Part shown: positions 7,259 through 7,656 of the stretch, piece after piece | How positions within the stretch are numbered: position 1 is the first letter of the stretch | Layout: each line of letters begins with the position of its first letter | Assembly: GCA_012799115.1 (NCBI GenBank) | Contig: JAAZLY010000121.1 | Span: 1 to 7,656 of the forward strand | From: Bacillota bacterium | Lineage (GTDB): Bacteria > Bacillota > Limnochordia > Darwinibacteriales > Darwinibacteriaceae | Reading direction: 5' to 3' | Length of the DNA: 7,656 nt | Made by a program: the position numbers and the translations under genes | The notes under the pieces: generated by a model | The model's database searches: none | Seen by the model: only the letters and a program-made list of their open reading frames with translations | Told to the model about the DNA's origin: nothing

Positions 7259-7656
7259 ATGAAAGAGTTTGAAGCCGGTTGCGCACGCCCTAAGAAGCCT
7301 GCAAAGCCTAGTGCGGAAGTAGTGGCCACAACAGAGGTTCTGAAAGGAGAGCAAAGAACGATGATTCAAGTTGGAAAGCCAGCACCAGAGTTTTCAGCCC
7401 CAGGTTTTCACCAAGGGAAATTCGTCGAGATGAACTTGGCAGATTATAAGGGGAAGTGGGTAATGCTTTGCTTCTACCCCGGTGACTTCACCTTTGTCTG
7501 ATCGACGGAAGTTTCAGCAGTTGCTGAAAAACACCCCGAGTTCGTAAAGTTAGGTGTCGAAGTATTTTCTATCAGTGTGGACAGTGTCTTTGTGCACAAG
7601 ATGTGGAATGACAACGAACTGTCGAAAATGTTAGGCGGCAAGGATGTACCCTTTCC
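7259..7656 (+). CDS. prxU: Selenocysteine-containing peroxiredoxin (AhpC/Prx family), UGA read as Sec, 3' end cut by window edge
   Basis: This gene should reduce hydrogen peroxide and organic peroxides in the cytosol. The protein carries the AhpC/Prx1 pattern GKPAPEFSAPGF, then D-Y-K-G-K-W, then FYPGDFTFV. At the peroxidatic cysteine position the codon is TGA (7499-7501). The same frame continues without a stop for 51 codons with family sequence (S-T-E-V-S-A-V-A-E-K, then SVDSVFVHKMWND), to the window edge. A hairpin placed like a bacterial SECIS follows the TGA, so I read it as selenocysteine: residue 81 from the ATG at 7259, or 47 from the in-frame ATG at 7361. The 34-residue N-terminal extension contains one Cys (residue 8) and many Lys/Pro/Ala; both starts have a Shine-Dalgarno. 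No Cys occurs in the 51 codons after the TGA, so any resolving Cys lies beyond the window. A TGA caused by sequencing error or mutation is the alternative. Confidence 0.85.
7343..7363 (+). promoter_or_regulatory. Internal ribosome binding site and second start of the peroxiredoxin
   Basis: AAAGGAGA (7343-7350) lies ten bases before an in-frame ATG (7361-7363). The outer start has almost the same arrangement: AAAGGAGG (7241-7248), ten bases, ATG (7259). Starting here removes the 34-residue extension and gives the standard family N-terminus M-I-Q-V-G-K-P-A-P, placing selenocysteine at residue 47. The outer site is the closer match to the anti-Shine-Dalgarno, so both products may be made. Confidence 0.5.
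7499..7530 (+). promoter_or_regulatory. Candidate bacterial SECIS element with its UGA
   Basis: After UGA (7499-7501) and a 10-nt linker, 7512-7518 (UUUCAGC) pairs perfectly with 7523-7529 (GCUGAAA) around the four-base loop AGUU (7519-7522). Counting the U of UGA as 1, the loop G-U falls at 22-23; in the well-studied E. coli fdhF element the essential G-U is at 23-24, also in a small apical loop. The bulged U17 of fdhF has no counterpart here, which is tolerated in other lineages. The same bases encode V-S-A-V-A-E-K, a stretch I recall as common in Cys-containing relatives, so part of the pairing could be a by-product of coding. Confidence 0.7.

Noticed and set aside
7259..7501. An 80-residue stand-alone protein ending at the TGA
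   Set aside because: Peroxiredoxin homology continues in the same frame straight past the TGA, which lies exactly at the catalytic Cys position and is followed by a SECIS-like hairpin.
7499..7501. Nonsense mutation making the peroxiredoxin a pseudogene
   Set aside because: The downstream frame is intact for 51 codons with well-kept family residues and no other lesion. Not fully excluded without the Sec machinery genes.

Overview
The window looks like chromosomal DNA from a low-to-mid GC, spore-forming, anaerobic Firmicute (Clostridia, Peptococcaceae or Heliobacteria-like). That placement is inferred from strong AGGAGG-type ribosome binding sites, a SigH-type promoter, a clostridial-type 510-residue cardiolipin synthase with three N-terminal membrane segments, and a probable selenoprotein peroxiredoxin. 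No mobile element, CRISPR array, rRNA or tRNA was seen. Base and codon use look even throughout, so there is no sign of recent transfer.

Layout from left to right. (1) Positions 1-54 hold the first 18 codons of a minus-strand gene with a hydrophobic, signal-like N-terminus. Just upstream is a well-formed promoter (TTGCAC, 17-nt spacer, TATATT) whose spacer is filled by an imperfect C4/G4 palindrome resembling operators of the CsoR family. (2) Positions 236-1768, plus strand: cardiolipin synthase with two intact HKD motifs. (3) Positions 1850-4195, plus strand: a membrane sensor with dCache-like, HAMP, degenerate GGDEF and intact EAL regions, predicted to be a c-di-GMP phosphodiesterase. A SigH-like promoter sits between it and cls. 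A 13-bp hairpin followed by a T-rich tract ends this unit and lies between convergent genes. (4) Positions 7056 down to 4293, minus strand: an MFS transporter followed 19 nt later by an M17 leucyl aminopeptidase, which is an operon-like arrangement. (5) From 7259 to the right edge, plus strand: a peroxiredoxin, interrupted at the peroxidatic cysteine position by an in-frame TGA.

The main discovery is item 5. The TGA at 7499-7501 replaces the catalytic Cys of the F-T-F-V-C motif. The frame continues for 51 more codons of good peroxiredoxin sequence, and a perfect 7-bp hairpin with an A-G-U-U loop starts 10 nt after the TGA. This matches the placement of a bacterial SECIS element. The gene is therefore best read as a selenocysteine-containing peroxiredoxin (PrxU type) rather than a short ORF or a pseudogene. 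It also has two in-frame starts, each with its own Shine-Dalgarno sequence.

Functionally the window is mixed: membrane lipid synthesis, c-di-GMP signalling possibly tied to the stationary/sporulation transition, peptide breakdown with transport, and peroxide defence. Apart from the transporter/aminopeptidase pair, nothing shows that these genes act in one pathway.
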